Positions 33,115-41,739 of a stretch of DNA of 64,000 nucleotides are shown in pieces. The translations under genes and the position numbers were made by a program. The DNA comes from Methanolobus vulcani (GTDB taxonomy: Archaea > Halobacteriota > Methanosarcinia > Methanosarcinales > Methanosarcinaceae): positions 1-64,000 of the forward strand of contig NZ_FNCA01000008.1 of assembly GCF_900100715.1 (NCBI RefSeq), given 5' to 3'. Below the pieces are notes generated by a model that was given only the letters and a program-made list of their open reading frames with translations, made no database searches and was not told the origin of the DNA. The stretch's first letter is position 1, and each line of letters opens with the position of its first letter.

Positions 33115-34407
33115 ATGGAATCATCAACTTTCAAAGACCTTCATTTATCACGAAATCTTGAAAAAGCAATTGAAGAACTGGGTTTTGAGGAGCCAACTCC
33201 TATCCAGGCCCAGTCAATACCTTTTATTATGGAAGGCAGGGATGTCATCGGACAGGCCCAGACAGGTACAGGAAAAACAGCGGCTTTCGGAATTCCTGCT
33301 CTTGAAATGGTAAATCCTAATAGCAAGAAGACACAGGCACTTGTACTATGTCCTACAAGGGAACTTGCAAACCAGGTTGCAGAAGAGATGGGCAAACTTG
33401 CCAAGTATCTGAATGTAAAGATACTTCCGGTTTACGGCGGACAGAATATTGACAGACAGATCAAGGCTCTCAGAAAGGGTGTCCAGATAGTTATCGGTAC
33501 TCCTGGAAGGGTTCTGGATCACATTGAGAGAAAGACACTGAAGCTTAACGGCGTTGATATGATCGTGCTTGATGAAGCCGATGAAATGCTGGATATGGGT
33601 TTCAGGGAAGATATCGAGACTATTCTTAGCAGTGTTCCTGAAACAAGGCAGACCATTCTTTTCTCTGCAACCATGCCAAAGCCAATAATGAGGCTTACAA
33701 AGCAGTATCAGCAGAACCCTACGCTTGTAAAGACAATTCATAAGGTAGTTACTGTTCCAAACATGGAGCAGTCCTATTTTGAGGTAAAGCATCATATGAA
33801 ACCTGATGTTCTTTGCAGGATGATCGATATCTATGATGTGAAGTCTTCTCTTGTATTCTGTAATACTAAGAGAATGGTTGATGATCTTGTTACCACTCTA
33901 AAGGCCAGAGGGTATCTTGCAGATGGTCTTCACGGTGATATGAAGCAGACCCAGAGAGAAAAAGTAATGGCTAGTTTCAGGAAAGGTGAGATCGAAACAC
34001 TTGTTGCTACTGATGTGGCTGCACGTGGTATCGATGTGGAGAATATTGAGGTTGTATTCAATTTTGATATGCCACAGGATGAAGAATCATATGTTCACAG
34101 GATAGGAAGGACCGGCCGTGCAGGAAGGCAGGGAATTGCACTTACTTTTGTCACTGCAAGGGAAATCTACAAGATCAAGAATATCCAGAAGTATACCAAG
34201 ACCAAGATAAAGTGCAAGAAGGTTCCTACCAGAAGCGATGCCGAGGAGATCAAGGCAGGTATGCTTGCAAACCGGGTCAAAGAAACCATTGATGAAGGTC
34301 ATCTGGGCAAATATGTCCACTGGGTAGAAAAAATGCTTGATGAGGATTGTACTACCATGGATATTGCAGCAGGTCTTGTTAAGATCATGCTTGCTGAGAA
34401 CAGGTAA
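33115..34407 (+). CDS. DEAD-box RNA helicase
   Basis: 430 residues with the full motif set: Q motif PTPIQAQSIPF, I AQTGTGKT, Ia PTRELANQ, Ib GTPGR, II DEAD, III SAT, IV LVFCNTKR, V ATDVAARGIDV, VI HRIGRTGRAGR. It unwinds short RNA duplexes. The C-terminal extension is short (about 60 residues) with no long Arg/Gly tail. Related helicases of cold-living methanogens are cold-induced. It is followed, after a gap, by aIF1A on the same strand. Start ATG 33115 with AGGAAT upstream. Confidence 0.93.
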   Translation: MESSTFKDLHLSRNLEKAIEELGFEEPTPIQAQSIPFIMEGRDVIGQAQTGTGKTAAFGIPALEMVNPNSKKTQALVLCPTRELANQVAEEMGKLAKYLNVKILPVYGGQNIDRQIKALRKGVQIVIGTPGRVLDHIERKTLKLNGVDMIVLDEADEMLDMGFREDIETILSSVPETRQTILFSATMPKPIMRLTKQYQQNPTLVKTIHKVVTVPNMEQSYFEVKHHMKPDVLCRMIDIYDVKSSLVFCNTKRMVDDLVTTLKARGYLADGLHGDMKQTQREKVMASFRKGEIETLVATDVAARGIDVENIEVVFNFDMPQDEESYVHRIGRTGRAGRQGIALTFVTAREIYKIKNIQKYTKTKIKCKKVPTRSDAEEIKAGMLANRVKETIDEGHLGKYVHWVEKMLDEDCTTMDIAAGLVKIMLAENR

Positions 34408-34713
34408 TCATTCTGATATTCGGGTCATTGGATATATGAGCTATATATACTGATCAAATTAATGGGGATTCCCCCATATTTCATTTATATCCTACGGTTC
34501 ATATTATATACTATGACCCTGTTTATTGAATACTGATAATTAAATACCTGTTAAAAACTGTTAATATCTTATTATTTTTCAGTAACAGGTAATGTATGTT
34601 TGTTTTATTTAACTGGGATATTTTTGATGTTGTGTGATCTTGACAGCATTTGTCATTAATGTCTTGTATTTGAATAAAGCAGGAATAAAAACAGTTCACA
34701 CTGAGGTATTAAT
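34408..34713. other. intergenic region between helicase and aIF1A
   Basis: 306 AT-rich bases. GAGGT at its right end is the aIF1A ribosome site. TATTATATACTATG near 34504 is a possible TATA box, but then the leader would be about 180 bases. No other feature seen. Confidence 0.4.
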
Positions 34714-35049
34714 CTGGCTAATTATAGAAGTAAGAAAAGGAAAAGTAACGCAAGTGGGGGAAACACTGATGGCGAAGTTGTCAGAGTCAGAACTCCACGT
34801 AAAGATAATGGTGAGGTTCTTGCAACCGTTTCAAGTTTACTTGGAGCTAACAGGGTAAGGTTGCAGTGTATGGACGGTGTTGTCCGTATGGGAAGGATCC
34901 CTGGTTCAAAGAAGAAGAGAATGTGGGTTCGTGAAGGCGATATTGTTATTGCTACTCCCTGGGAAATTCAGGATGAGAAAGCTGATGTTATCTGGAAGTA
35001 CACAAGGCCACAGGTTAACTGGCTTGAAAAGAAAGGATTCCTTAAATAG
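34714..35049 (+). CDS. eif1A: translation initiation factor aIF1A, apparent CTG start
   Basis: 111 residues, the usual length. It promotes ribosomal scanning/initiator-tRNA placement in the A site. N-terminal basic tail [19 protein letters not shown], then the OB-fold: [60 protein letters not shown], and the C-terminal [15 protein letters not shown]. There is no ATG, GTG or TTG at the natural N-terminus. The codon before Ala-Asn-Tyr is CTG at 34714, with GAGGT six bases upstream and an in-frame TGA at 34702 that rules out a longer protein. The next standard start (TTG 34861) would remove half the fold. A terminator follows the stop. Confidence 0.85.
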   Translation: MANYRSKKRKSNASGGNTDGEVVRVRTPRKDNGEVLATVSSLLGANRVRLQCMDGVVRMGRIPGSKKKRMWVREGDIVIATPWEIQDEKADVIWKYTRPQVNWLEKKGFLK

Positions 35050-35071
35050 ATGAATTTATTATTCATCTTTT
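35048..35071 (+). terminator. terminator of aIF1A
   Basis: AGATGAAT and ATTCATCT pair perfectly over 8 bp around TTATT, followed by TTT. The stem begins inside the stop codon. Confidence 0.7.
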
Positions 35072-35343
35072 AATTGGTTTTGATCTTTAAGTCATCCAGA
35101 TTTTCGTTTTTTAATATTTTACAAACTACTATTTTGAACTATGGACTATTGCATTTCATTATTTTGCATTATTCTCTTTATAGGTCCACAATCTCTTTAC
35201 AGGATATAACAATTTTTTCAAATAATCAACATTGCTATTTGAAAGACCGTTAAAAATCAGATTGCTTCAATAGTAGAAGATTAAAGAGTTCAAGAATAAT
35301 TTAAAAGAGTGAAAAATATCTGAAGTACCGATGTTACTTTATT
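35072..35343. other. intergenic region between convergent genes
   Basis: About 270 AT-rich bases between the terminators of aIF1A and the TRAM gene. No coding potential or strong structure seen. Confidence 0.4.
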
Positions 35344-35371
35344 AAAAAATGTAAGTTGCTTATTCAGCAAC
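35344..35371 (-). terminator. terminator of TRAM gene
   Basis: On the minus strand GTTGCT / AGCAAC pair around GAATA and are followed by TTACATTTTTTAAT. The stem overlaps the last codons and stop. Confidence 0.65.
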
Positions 35372-35566
35372 TTCTGCGAAAGCGAACTTTCTGAGTACTT
35401 TTGTGATCTTGATGTTTACTTCATCGCCTACGGATGTACCTGGTACAAAGATTACAAAACCGCTTACTCTTGCAATTCCGTCTCCTTCTCTTGCGATATC
35501 CTCGATTGTTACTTCGTATGTCTCTCCGGCATCTACTGGAGCAGTTGATTCTTCTCTGTTGAACAT
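35360..35566 (-). CDS. TRAM-domain RNA-binding protein (68 aa)
   Basis: A single TRAM domain: VTIEDIAREGDGIARVSGFV, then VPGTSVGDEVNIKITKVLRK. Stand-alone TRAM proteins are archaeal RNA chaperones, proposed as the methanogen counterpart of cold-shock proteins (in Methanolobus and Methanococcoides). GGACGTGA lies before the ATG at 35566. Its compact operon-free placement with its own terminator fits an abundant small protein. Confidence 0.9.
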   Translation of the reverse strand: MFNREESTAPVDAGETYEVTIEDIAREGDGIARVSGFVIFVPGTSVGDEVNIKITKVLRKFAFAEVAE

Positions 35567-35801
35567 TTTAAATTCACGTCCTTTTTAATAAAGCCTAAAA
35601 TACCTGAAGTAAGCTGAAAACATAATGCAAAATAGAAATCTACAGTAAAAGTAAATGCCATTTAATGTCAATACGTTTAGCGAATAACAGTCTTATTTTA
35701 AAGCATTCTATCATAGGTTTGTTTGTATAAAAGGGTTATGCATGGAGGTGTTTTTTATTTATTACTTTAATTCTTTCTTCTTTAATAATGGCAAAAAAAT
35801 T

Positions 35802-36098
35802 TTACTGGCAGCATCCATCCTCACCACAGCAGCATGCTTCGCTATCCATGTCCTTTCCCTTAAGGGCTGCACTGATCATTGCCCACGCACAGCCAACACC
35901 ACTCTGTACTTCAATTGCCTGTACCGGACAATTCCCGGCACATGCTCCACATTCCATGCATAATTCCGGTTTTGTGAGTTCTACATGCTTTTCTCCTTCG
36001 GTGAAAACTCCATGCGGGCAGACATGTGTGCACATAAGACAGTTGATGCATTTTTCAGGATAGTACTGAAGTGTGTTCTCTTTGTATGAATTGAACAT
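35802..36098 (-). CDS. hgcB: HgcB, ferredoxin partner of mercury methylation
   Basis: 98 residues. Two [4Fe-4S] motifs: C17-x2-C20-x2-C23-x3-C27-P (CINCLMCTHVCPHG) and C47-x2-C50-x2-C53-x3-C57-P (CMECGACAGNCP). It ends in a cysteine-rich tail with vicinal pairs (ACCCGEDGCCQ), the hallmark of HgcB and the proposed Hg(II)-delivery site; a conserved Cys follows the second cluster (GVGCAW). GGAG before the ATG at 36098 gives MFNSYKENTL. The ATG overlaps the hgcA stop by one base (TGATG), so the genes are coupled. It reduces the corrinoid of HgcA. Confidence 0.93.
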   Translation of the reverse strand: MFNSYKENTLQYYPEKCINCLMCTHVCPHGVFTEGEKHVELTKPELCMECGACAGNCPVQAIEVQSGVGCAWAMISAALKGKDMDSEACCCGEDGCCQ

Positions 36099-37177
36099 CA
36101 GATCATCTCCTTCAGGTATGCAATTGTCAGAATGAGCAAGCAAAGCAATCCGGCTCCTGCTGTCAGTGCCATGTAAGGTACGTATCTGAATATCTCTTTC
36201 TTAACACCGGTTCTTGATGTATAGGTTGTACAGCCTGTAAAGTTAAGAGCAAGGTAGCCTGTTACTGCCGGTACTATCAGGAACATAGCTATCAGTGATA
36301 GCATTTCTTTCCAGAGGAACATGGTATTATTTGCTGCAAAGCTGATTCCAAATGGCAAGGCTACCAGCCATCCTAAGATCATTCCCTTGATGCTGAGATC
36401 ATGTGCTGGCAGGTAAGGCAGCAGAACAGGGAACAATACTGTTCCTGCAAATGCTGTTACGATTGCAAGAAGTGCTGCAAAAGGACCGGACAGTAGGTAG
36501 AGGATTATCACAGCAATAAATGTCGGTTTGATAACATGGATGAACTCTATCGGTGTCAGTACCAGCCTGTCCCGGAAAGTGAACCTGACCTTTCTCATTT
36601 CAGTCGTTGCAATATGGTTCTTGAGATACTCCGGCAAGTCCTGAGCGCGTACCGGCCCGTATTCTACTTTGAATCCGGATTTGCGTTTAACTTCATGTGC
36701 AGAGACACCAGGTGCTCCAAGCTGTGGTAATATCAGGTTGCGGTGATTGACAAGCTTTGCAAGTCCTGACCACCTGATGCGATATACTATCTCATTAGTG
36801 CCGAATGTTCCTTTTCCGGCAGCACACCAGACATTGATTCCTTTTGTGTCAATGACAAGGATGTAACAGTCAATACCAGCCAGTGAACTGCGCAGTGCAT
36901 CAAAACTGAGTGTGTAGTTGGCAGAAACAAATACCGGTGAATCAGAATCAGGACTACCAAGTTTATAGATGCCCGGTTCTACTATATGTCCCATCCTGTT
37001 AACTCCCCAGCGGGCAAGGAAATGGTCAAGCCTGTCGTTGGAAGTGATTAAGCTTGTTGTTTCACGGATCTGCGGTGCAGGGACGTTTTTGTCCAGACCT
37101 ATCATCTGAATGAACTGGCCGGTATCCGCTTTGCTGTCAGAAGGGCAGCATGAACCTTTATCTATGGTGTCGTCCAT
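36098..37177 (-). CDS. hgcA: HgcA, corrinoid membrane protein for mercury methylation
   Basis: 359 residues. N-terminal cytosolic corrinoid-binding domain with the cap-helix signature N115-V-W-C118-A-A-G-K (INVWCAAGKGTFGT); C118 is the lower ligand of cobalt. The C-terminal third holds about five membrane helices (FIAVIILYLLSGPFAALLAI; MILGWLVALPFGISFAAN; MLSLIAMFLIVPAVTGYLAL; MALTAGAGLLCLLILTIAYL). HgcA transfers a methyl group to Hg(II), giving methylmercury. AGGTGA precedes the ATG at 37177 (MDDTIDKGSCC); the frame runs on up to 37246 but without a ribosome site. The HgcB gene overlaps its stop. Confidence 0.95.
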   Translation of the reverse strand: MDDTIDKGSCCPSDSKADTGQFIQMIGLDKNVPAPQIRETTSLITSNDRLDHFLARWGVNRMGHIVEPGIYKLGSPDSDSPVFVSANYTLSFDALRSSLAGIDCYILVIDTKGINVWCAAGKGTFGTNEIVYRIRWSGLAKLVNHRNLILPQLGAPGVSAHEVKRKSGFKVEYGPVRAQDLPEYLKNHIATTEMRKVRFTFRDRLVLTPIEFIHVIKPTFIAVIILYLLSGPFAALLAIVTAFAGTVLFPVLLPYLPAHDLSIKGMILGWLVALPFGISFAANNTMFLWKEMLSLIAMFLIVPAVTGYLALNFTGCTTYTSRTGVKKEIFRYVPYMALTAGAGLLCLLILTIAYLKEMI

Positions 37178-37502
37178 GTTTTTCACCTTGAAATAGGAAT
37201 GTTTCAAAAAGATTTGAACAATTAGTAGTATGGTGGGAGGCTGCACTTATATTTATCTGATAGATTGTGACAAGGGTGTTTTCTTGATATAATAATTGAG
37301 GATAGAAGTTTATTTTTTCGTTTATGGAATGTGCCGGCTTCGCCGGGACTTCTTCGACATGTTTTTTACTATATTTTCCGATTAGTCAACTTTAACGCAA
37401 AAGTAATTTCAAAATTGCTATGCGTGTTGTAAAATGAGATTTAACATATAAATTAATCTTTTGTATACTAAATTTAATTGGAAGTTTTCTTTTATTGGGT
37501 GG
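37178..37502. other. intergenic region upstream of hgcA
   Basis: 325 bases. A GC-rich hairpin CCGGC-TTC-GCCGG at 37334-37346 stands out in AT-rich DNA, with GTTTTTT about 15 bases further on the plus strand. It could terminate a plus-strand transcript or lie in the hgcA upstream region; no ORF is seen. The hgcA promoter must be here. Confidence 0.5.
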
Positions 37503-37778
37503 TTACGGAGAAGTGTTAACAAGTGCGAGTGCCGACTCCATCTTGGAGGACCAATCATTCCACAGAACAATTATAATCACAAAGGAAAGAATAAAAAAAA
37601 TGATATTTATCCATATTCTACCATTTTCATTCAACTTATCTTTAGCTACATAATCATCTATTAATCTGAAAAGAGTAGTTATAAATAAATTTCCTGCAAT
37701 TCCAGCAGCCAAACCTATACCTAGTGCAGCATAAAACAAAAATGAACTAAAGGCTTCAGAATTCATATCATTACCCAA
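37503..37778 (-). CDS. small membrane protein (91 aa)
   Basis: Two hydrophobic segments: residues ~12-34 (FLFYAALGIGLAAGIAGNLF) and ~56-73 (IWINIIFFILSFVIIIVL), with a polar loop RLIDDYVAKDKLNENGR between them. No known motif. The start is ATG 37778; the ATG at 37766 (MNSEAF) is an alternative. It is AT-rich and lies alone between divergent and unrelated genes. Function unknown. Confidence 0.5.
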   Translation of the reverse strand: MGNDMNSEAFSSFLFYAALGIGLAAGIAGNLFITTLFRLIDDYVAKDKLNENGRIWINIIFFILSFVIIIVLWNDWSSKMESALALVNTSP

Positions 37779-37918
37779 TTAACTTAATATACAATACAAA
37801 AATCAAGAAAAGATATATACTTATTTATTTTGTTTTGATATTCCGATAGATTAAATAATAAAGTATTTTTAGGACCACATGATATTTTGAAATACCAAGT
37901 ATTGTATGGGGGATTAAA

Positions 37919-38119
37919 ATGGCAAAGAAATCTGCAAAAAAGACCAGTTTAGTAGGTCCAGCCATCGAGAAAAATGGACCTAAAACAAGGCAAGGTAAAA
38001 TAAATAGAATGATGACTGGAGACGGAAGACGTAATTATAACAATTTATCCTTAGAGGAAAGAATGAATCTTATGATGGGAATCGCACCGACTTCTAAAAA
38101 GAAAAAATCAAAAAAGTAG
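37919..38119 (+). CDS. small highly basic protein (66 aa)
   Basis: GGGGGAT lies six bases before the ATG, so translation is likely. The product is rich in Lys and Arg at both ends (MAKKSAKKTSLVGP; TSKKKKSKK) with a helical middle (LSLEERMNLMMGIAP). No Cys, no signal peptide. A nucleic-acid- or ribosome-associated role is suggested only by the charge. I recognise no family. Confidence 0.55.
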   Translation: MAKKSAKKTSLVGPAIEKNGPKTRQGKINRMMTGDGRRNYNNLSLEERMNLMMGIAPTSKKKKSKK

Positions 38120-38171
38120 TTTCAATTAATCTTCCTTTTATTGGTGATAATAAAAAATCCATCAAACAAAA

Positions 38172-39185
38172 TCAAATCAACAAATCACTCAGATCGATCT
38201 CTTCCCCAGTCCTCAACTGGTCTCTCATAAGTGTGATCTTCCTGTCAATTTTCTCAAGGCTTTCCAGATGCTTTTTCTCATCATCTGTGGTCTTCAGAAG
38301 TTTTGAGATGCCGCCGTTCTTGATGACAATACGCTGGTCTGCCGACAGGGCTAAAAGTGGGTCATGAGTGCTGATAAGGACAATCTTATTGTTACTTACC
38401 AGAAGTTCAAGGGATTTGACCTTGTCAACTCCGGCATTCTCAATTTCGTCTATCAGGACAACGGATGCAGGGCTTAGGAGCGCTGTGTCTGCTATCATCA
38501 GGGCTCTGGATTGTCCTCCTGAGAGTTGTGTAACAGGAGTTTCCCGGCTGAAAGGTTCGCCTGCAAGGACGTTTGCAGTATCGTATATCTTCTGGACAAT
38601 GTGGTGGATCTCATCGACCATACGGCTCTCGGCATGAAGTGTCAGGAAATCCTCGACGCTCAGGTCCATGACAAAATTCATGTTCTGGGAAAGTTGTGCG
38701 ATAAAGCGTCCTTCAGTTGAGAAACGTTCCTCATCTGTAGGGGAGCGGCCATCCACCAGTATGCTTCGTCCAGTGGGTGTGTCTTTCTGCGCCAGTGATT
38801 CAATATCAGCCAACAGGCGGGATTTGCCTGATCCGGTTGGACCGACAATTGCTGTCACTTTTCCCTTTTTCAGCTCAACTGAAAAAGCCTCAGTTTCTCC
38901 ATTCTTATTTCGTCCGGGGAAGACTGTCAGTGAATTGATGGAAAATCCACTATCCTGCTTAAGAGCTTTGACCTGCTCGATAAACATGAAGAAACCGTCA
39001 ATAAAGGCATGATAGGTGGTTCCTTTTTCCATAAAATAATCCTTGCCAGGTGTTGAACCTAATTCTTCCAGCTTCAGGTTCCCGATCTCAGCAGGGTCGA
39101 TTGCAAACGAAGAGAAATAATCCTCTATCCAGGGCATCATCTCCATGAGCTCATCTATTGCCATTTGAAGAAGAGTTGTTCTCAT
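38172..39185 (-). CDS. ABC-type ATPase of a cytosolic three-gene system
   Basis: 337 residues. After ~100 helical N-terminal residues without known motif comes an ABC ATPase: Walker A GPTGSGKS, signature LSGGQSRALMIADTALL, Walker B VVLIDEIENAG with the catalytic Glu, and H-loop STHD. No membrane segment, and no permease gene is nearby. ATG 39185 is preferred: GGGGAG is nine bases upstream, and it starts just after the GTPase stop (39187). Acting with the GTPase and the binding-protein-like gene upstream, it may drive a conformational or metal-transfer step. The target is unknown; a plain importer is unlikely without membrane subunits. Confidence 0.8.
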   Translation of the reverse strand: MRTTLLQMAIDELMEMMPWIEDYFSSFAIDPAEIGNLKLEELGSTPGKDYFMEKGTTYHAFIDGFFMFIEQVKALKQDSGFSINSLTVFPGRNKNGETEAFSVELKKGKVTAIVGPTGSGKSRLLADIESLAQKDTPTGRSILVDGRSPTDEERFSTEGRFIAQLSQNMNFVMDLSVEDFLTLHAESRMVDEIHHIVQKIYDTANVLAGEPFSRETPVTQLSGGQSRALMIADTALLSPASVVLIDEIENAGVDKVKSLELLVSNNKIVLISTHDPLLALSADQRIVIKNGGISKLLKTTDDEKKHLESLEKIDRKITLMRDQLRTGEEIDLSDLLI

Positions 39186-39186
39186 T

Positions 39187-39882
39187 TTAGTCATCTCCCC
39201 TGAAATTGACAAGTTTTGAAACACCAATTTGCCTGTCATCGCCTATCTTTCTCTCACCAAGGCAATAAGAGCACAAAGCTCCTGGCATGGTAAACCTGAG
39301 TGTTGCACCTCGTAGTGTATCAACCGAGCTGGTCTTCTCAACTTGCTTTGCAAGGTAGAAACTACCCTGTCCTGTAACGCCGTTGATGTGAATAATCATT
39401 CCTCTTGGGTTGACCTGTCTCACCCTGTATGCAAAGACTTCACGCTCAGCCTGGGAGACAATATCGCCTTTGGTTATGACAACGATGTCTGCCATTTTAA
39501 GCATCGGACCTATCTTTTTAGGTGTGTTGACACCACTGAGGTTATCAATTACACAGATTGCCAGAACATCTTTTATGTGAGGAGAACACCGGTTGCAAAG
39601 ACCTGCACTCTCTGTTATCAGGAAGTCAAAATTCCTGTCTTCAGCCCATTTGATTGCTTCTTCAATATTGCTCACAAAAAAATGATCAGGACAGAGTCCT
39701 CCGGAAAGTCCGGTCCTGACAGGGATACTGTAAGCTGAATAAAGCTCTTCGTCCTGTGCCGAGAGACAATCGAATTTAACTACGCCAACAGTGAAGCCCT
39801 TATTTTTGAGTTCTTCAACTGTCCTGACGATTATGCTGGTTTTTCCTGAAGATGGAGGACCTGCTACCGTAACAAGTCTCAA
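39187..39882 (-). CDS. HypB/UreG-like GTPase with CxxC motifs
   Basis: 231 residues. P-loop GPPSSGKTSIIVRTVEEL, a switch region with FDFLITESAGLCNRCSPH (CxxC), the guanine-specificity motif TKGD, and a C-terminal PGALCSYCLGERKIG (second CxxC). SIMIBI-class GTPases of this kind (HypB, UreG, CobW) insert metals into enzymes; the two CxxC pairs could carry a metal. The start is a TTG at 39882 with GGAGG six bases upstream; it overlaps the stop of the upstream gene (TTGA). Middle gene of a three-gene operon. Confidence 0.85.
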   Translation of the reverse strand: MRLVTVAGPPSSGKTSIIVRTVEELKNKGFTVGVVKFDCLSAQDEELYSAYSIPVRTGLSGGLCPDHFFVSNIEEAIKWAEDRNFDFLITESAGLCNRCSPHIKDVLAICVIDNLSGVNTPKKIGPMLKMADIVVITKGDIVSQAEREVFAYRVRQVNPRGMIIHINGVTGQGSFYLAKQVEKTSSVDTLRGATLRFTMPGALCSYCLGERKIGDDRQIGVSKLVNFRGDD

Positions 39883-41114
39883 ACCACGCCTCCGGTTGTC
39901 ATGAACTGTTTGTTGAATACTTCAGCAATCTCCTTTTTGAGTGCACCGATGTCATTGTTTAGCAGGAAATCCCATCCAAGCCAGTAGAGTGAGCCGACAT
40001 CATCCATCTTATTCTTGACTTCAGGATTTGTTGTCGGGAAGAAAGCCCTGGCAGAAATGTCACCGAACTTCTTTCCGCAAAGGAAATCAATTATTTCCTT
40101 AACTCTTTCAGTTGCTTCCTTTTTTACCAGCATCTGTACCGGACTTACGATTGCTCCTTCTTTTGGTACAGTAATCGAGACCCTGGATTTGTCCTGTATC
40201 TTCATTGCAAAGAAATGAGGCATGATATACATAGGTGGCACATCATCCTTCTTGCTATCTACCATCTTCACCATCTGGGATGGGTGCAGTCCCATATAAA
40301 CCGAGGATGCCAGTTTCCTGATTCCTTCCGTGCCATACATCTGGTAGAATGGAAGCAGTACTCCGTTACAGAAGAATCCATTCTGTCCACGCATAGCAAC
40401 CTTGTTCCTGAATTCGTCTTTCAGGAGTTCTTCCCATGACTCTGGTCTTGGATTATCTCCCATGAGTTCATCTATTGTAACCAGCACAAGGAGATTTCCT
40501 GAGATCATGGTAAACTGTTCACGAGGGTCAGCAAAACCTATCTTCTCAAAGTCACTGTTCATTGGTGATGCACCAAGATCAATGAAGTATTCATGACTCA
40601 GGAAGTTCTCCAGGAATGGTTTATGGTAGAAACTGTTAATATCGGAACTGATGATTATATCCGGTAATTCTTCAACCGACGTTACCGAGTCCATATATGC
40701 ATAGTAGGAAAGTTCATGATTGACGTTACCTTCTACGAGTGAGTGGAGCACATTACCTGTCTGCTTGCTGTACTCGGTAGAGAACTCATTAAGAGCTCGG
40801 TTAAAAGGCATTTTCATGCCACATGGTAAAAGGGCAAGAAGTGTGAGCTCCTTTTGTCTCTGCGGAGCATCGGCAAGGGTGAAATCACCTCTTGATTCAT
40901 TGTCTGCTATAGCCTGGTTCAGTAACTCAATGAATGATTCCTTATTTACTGAAACCATTGAAAGGGCTGTTTTCAGTTTGAGTAATGGTCCGAGTTGTTC
41001 AAGCACATCCTTCGTCTCGAATTTTCCCATCCCATGCTGCTTGAATATTTTCAGTAAAAAGGGATATTCACTTAATATCTGGTATACGCTCATCGTTTCA
41101 TCTATTTTTTCCAT
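39879..41114 (-). CDS. leaderless substrate-binding-protein fold with N-terminal DUF1858-like domain
   Basis: 411 residues. Residues ~8-65 (SVYQILSEYPFLLKIFKQHG, then MGKFETKDVLEQL) resemble DUF1858/ScdA-N. The rest (from ~95) looks like an iron(III)/metal ABC substrate-binding protein (ELPDIIISSDINSFYHKP; PESWEELLKDEFRNKVAMRG; GLHPSQMVKMVDSKKDDVPP; FFPTTNPEVKN). No signal peptide or lipobox, so it should stay in the cytosol. It is the first gene of an overlapping operon with the GTPase and the ABC ATPase. A binding-protein fold used inside the cell beside a metal-insertion type GTPase suggests metallocentre assembly; the ligand is not known. Confidence 0.75.
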   Translation of the reverse strand: MEKIDETMSVYQILSEYPFLLKIFKQHGMGKFETKDVLEQLGPLLKLKTALSMVSVNKESFIELLNQAIADNESRGDFTLADAPQRQKELTLLALLPCGMKMPFNRALNEFSTEYSKQTGNVLHSLVEGNVNHELSYYAYMDSVTSVEELPDIIISSDINSFYHKPFLENFLSHEYFIDLGASPMNSDFEKIGFADPREQFTMISGNLLVLVTIDELMGDNPRPESWEELLKDEFRNKVAMRGQNGFFCNGVLLPFYQMYGTEGIRKLASSVYMGLHPSQMVKMVDSKKDDVPPMYIMPHFFAMKIQDKSRVSITVPKEGAIVSPVQMLVKKEATERVKEIIDFLCGKKFGDISARAFFPTTNPEVKNKMDDVGSLYWLGWDFLLNNDIGALKKEIAEVFNKQFMTTGGVV

Positions 41115-41579
41115 ATTTATTCCCCTGATACTTTTTTACTTATTTTTGATCCTTATTCTCACAGCTTGCATTAACTGTATTAATAATCTGTTTTGATTAT
41201 CAGGTATCCAAATAGCTATACAAATATATAAATATTATCATATAAGAACTAGTTTTCCGGGTAATTGGTTGCTTTTTGATAGTCTGTCGCTATTTTGCGA
41301 AAATGTCAATTGTTTTTTAAGTAAATGACCGCTCTACATCATCATTATGATATATTAATTCATGGATATATTTATTAAGTATTAAAATCTACTAGATTTT
41401 AGTCAACAAACACAATAAAAACGGAAAAACAAAGATAGTGAAAGATGCAGGTATTACGGTTACACTCTCCCCTCAGACCATGTCCGTAAAAGGACGATAA
41501 ACCTGTACATTTCATTTGACACAAGAAGTGGAGTATGAGCGGTGGGGTTGTGTTTGTTGATGGGGTTATTGTCATACAG

Positions 41580-41599
41580 GAGGATATTTCCTCTTTTTT
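41580..41599 (+). terminator. hairpin with T-run, transcript unknown
   Basis: GAGGA / TCCTC pair around TATT and are followed directly by six Ts. No plus-strand gene ends just before it, so it may close a small non-coding RNA or a decayed gene. Confidence 0.5.
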
Positions 41600-41731
41600 C
41601 CAGCTTTTTTATATAATATAATTGCTGCATGAAGGAGTCAGAGTCTTTAGTATTTATTTTATACTTACTATTCTGAAAATATATGTTAAATCAAAAATAA
41701 TTGCTGCATTTCGTATCAATATTTCAGAATG

Positions 41732-41739
41732 TTTATATA
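41732..41739 (+). promoter_or_regulatory. TATA box for the 36-aa membrane peptide
   Basis: TTTATATA 42 bases before the ATG at 41774; typical spacing puts the transcript start near 41757, just ahead of the AAAGGTGAG ribosome site. Confidence 0.5.

Noticed and set aside
34634-34858. 74-codon open frame over the aIF1A start
   Set aside because: Other-frame shadow of the aIF1A N-terminus.
34861-35049. TTG start giving a 62-residue aIF1A
   Set aside because: Would delete the N-terminal tail and half of the OB fold, all of which is open and conserved upstream.
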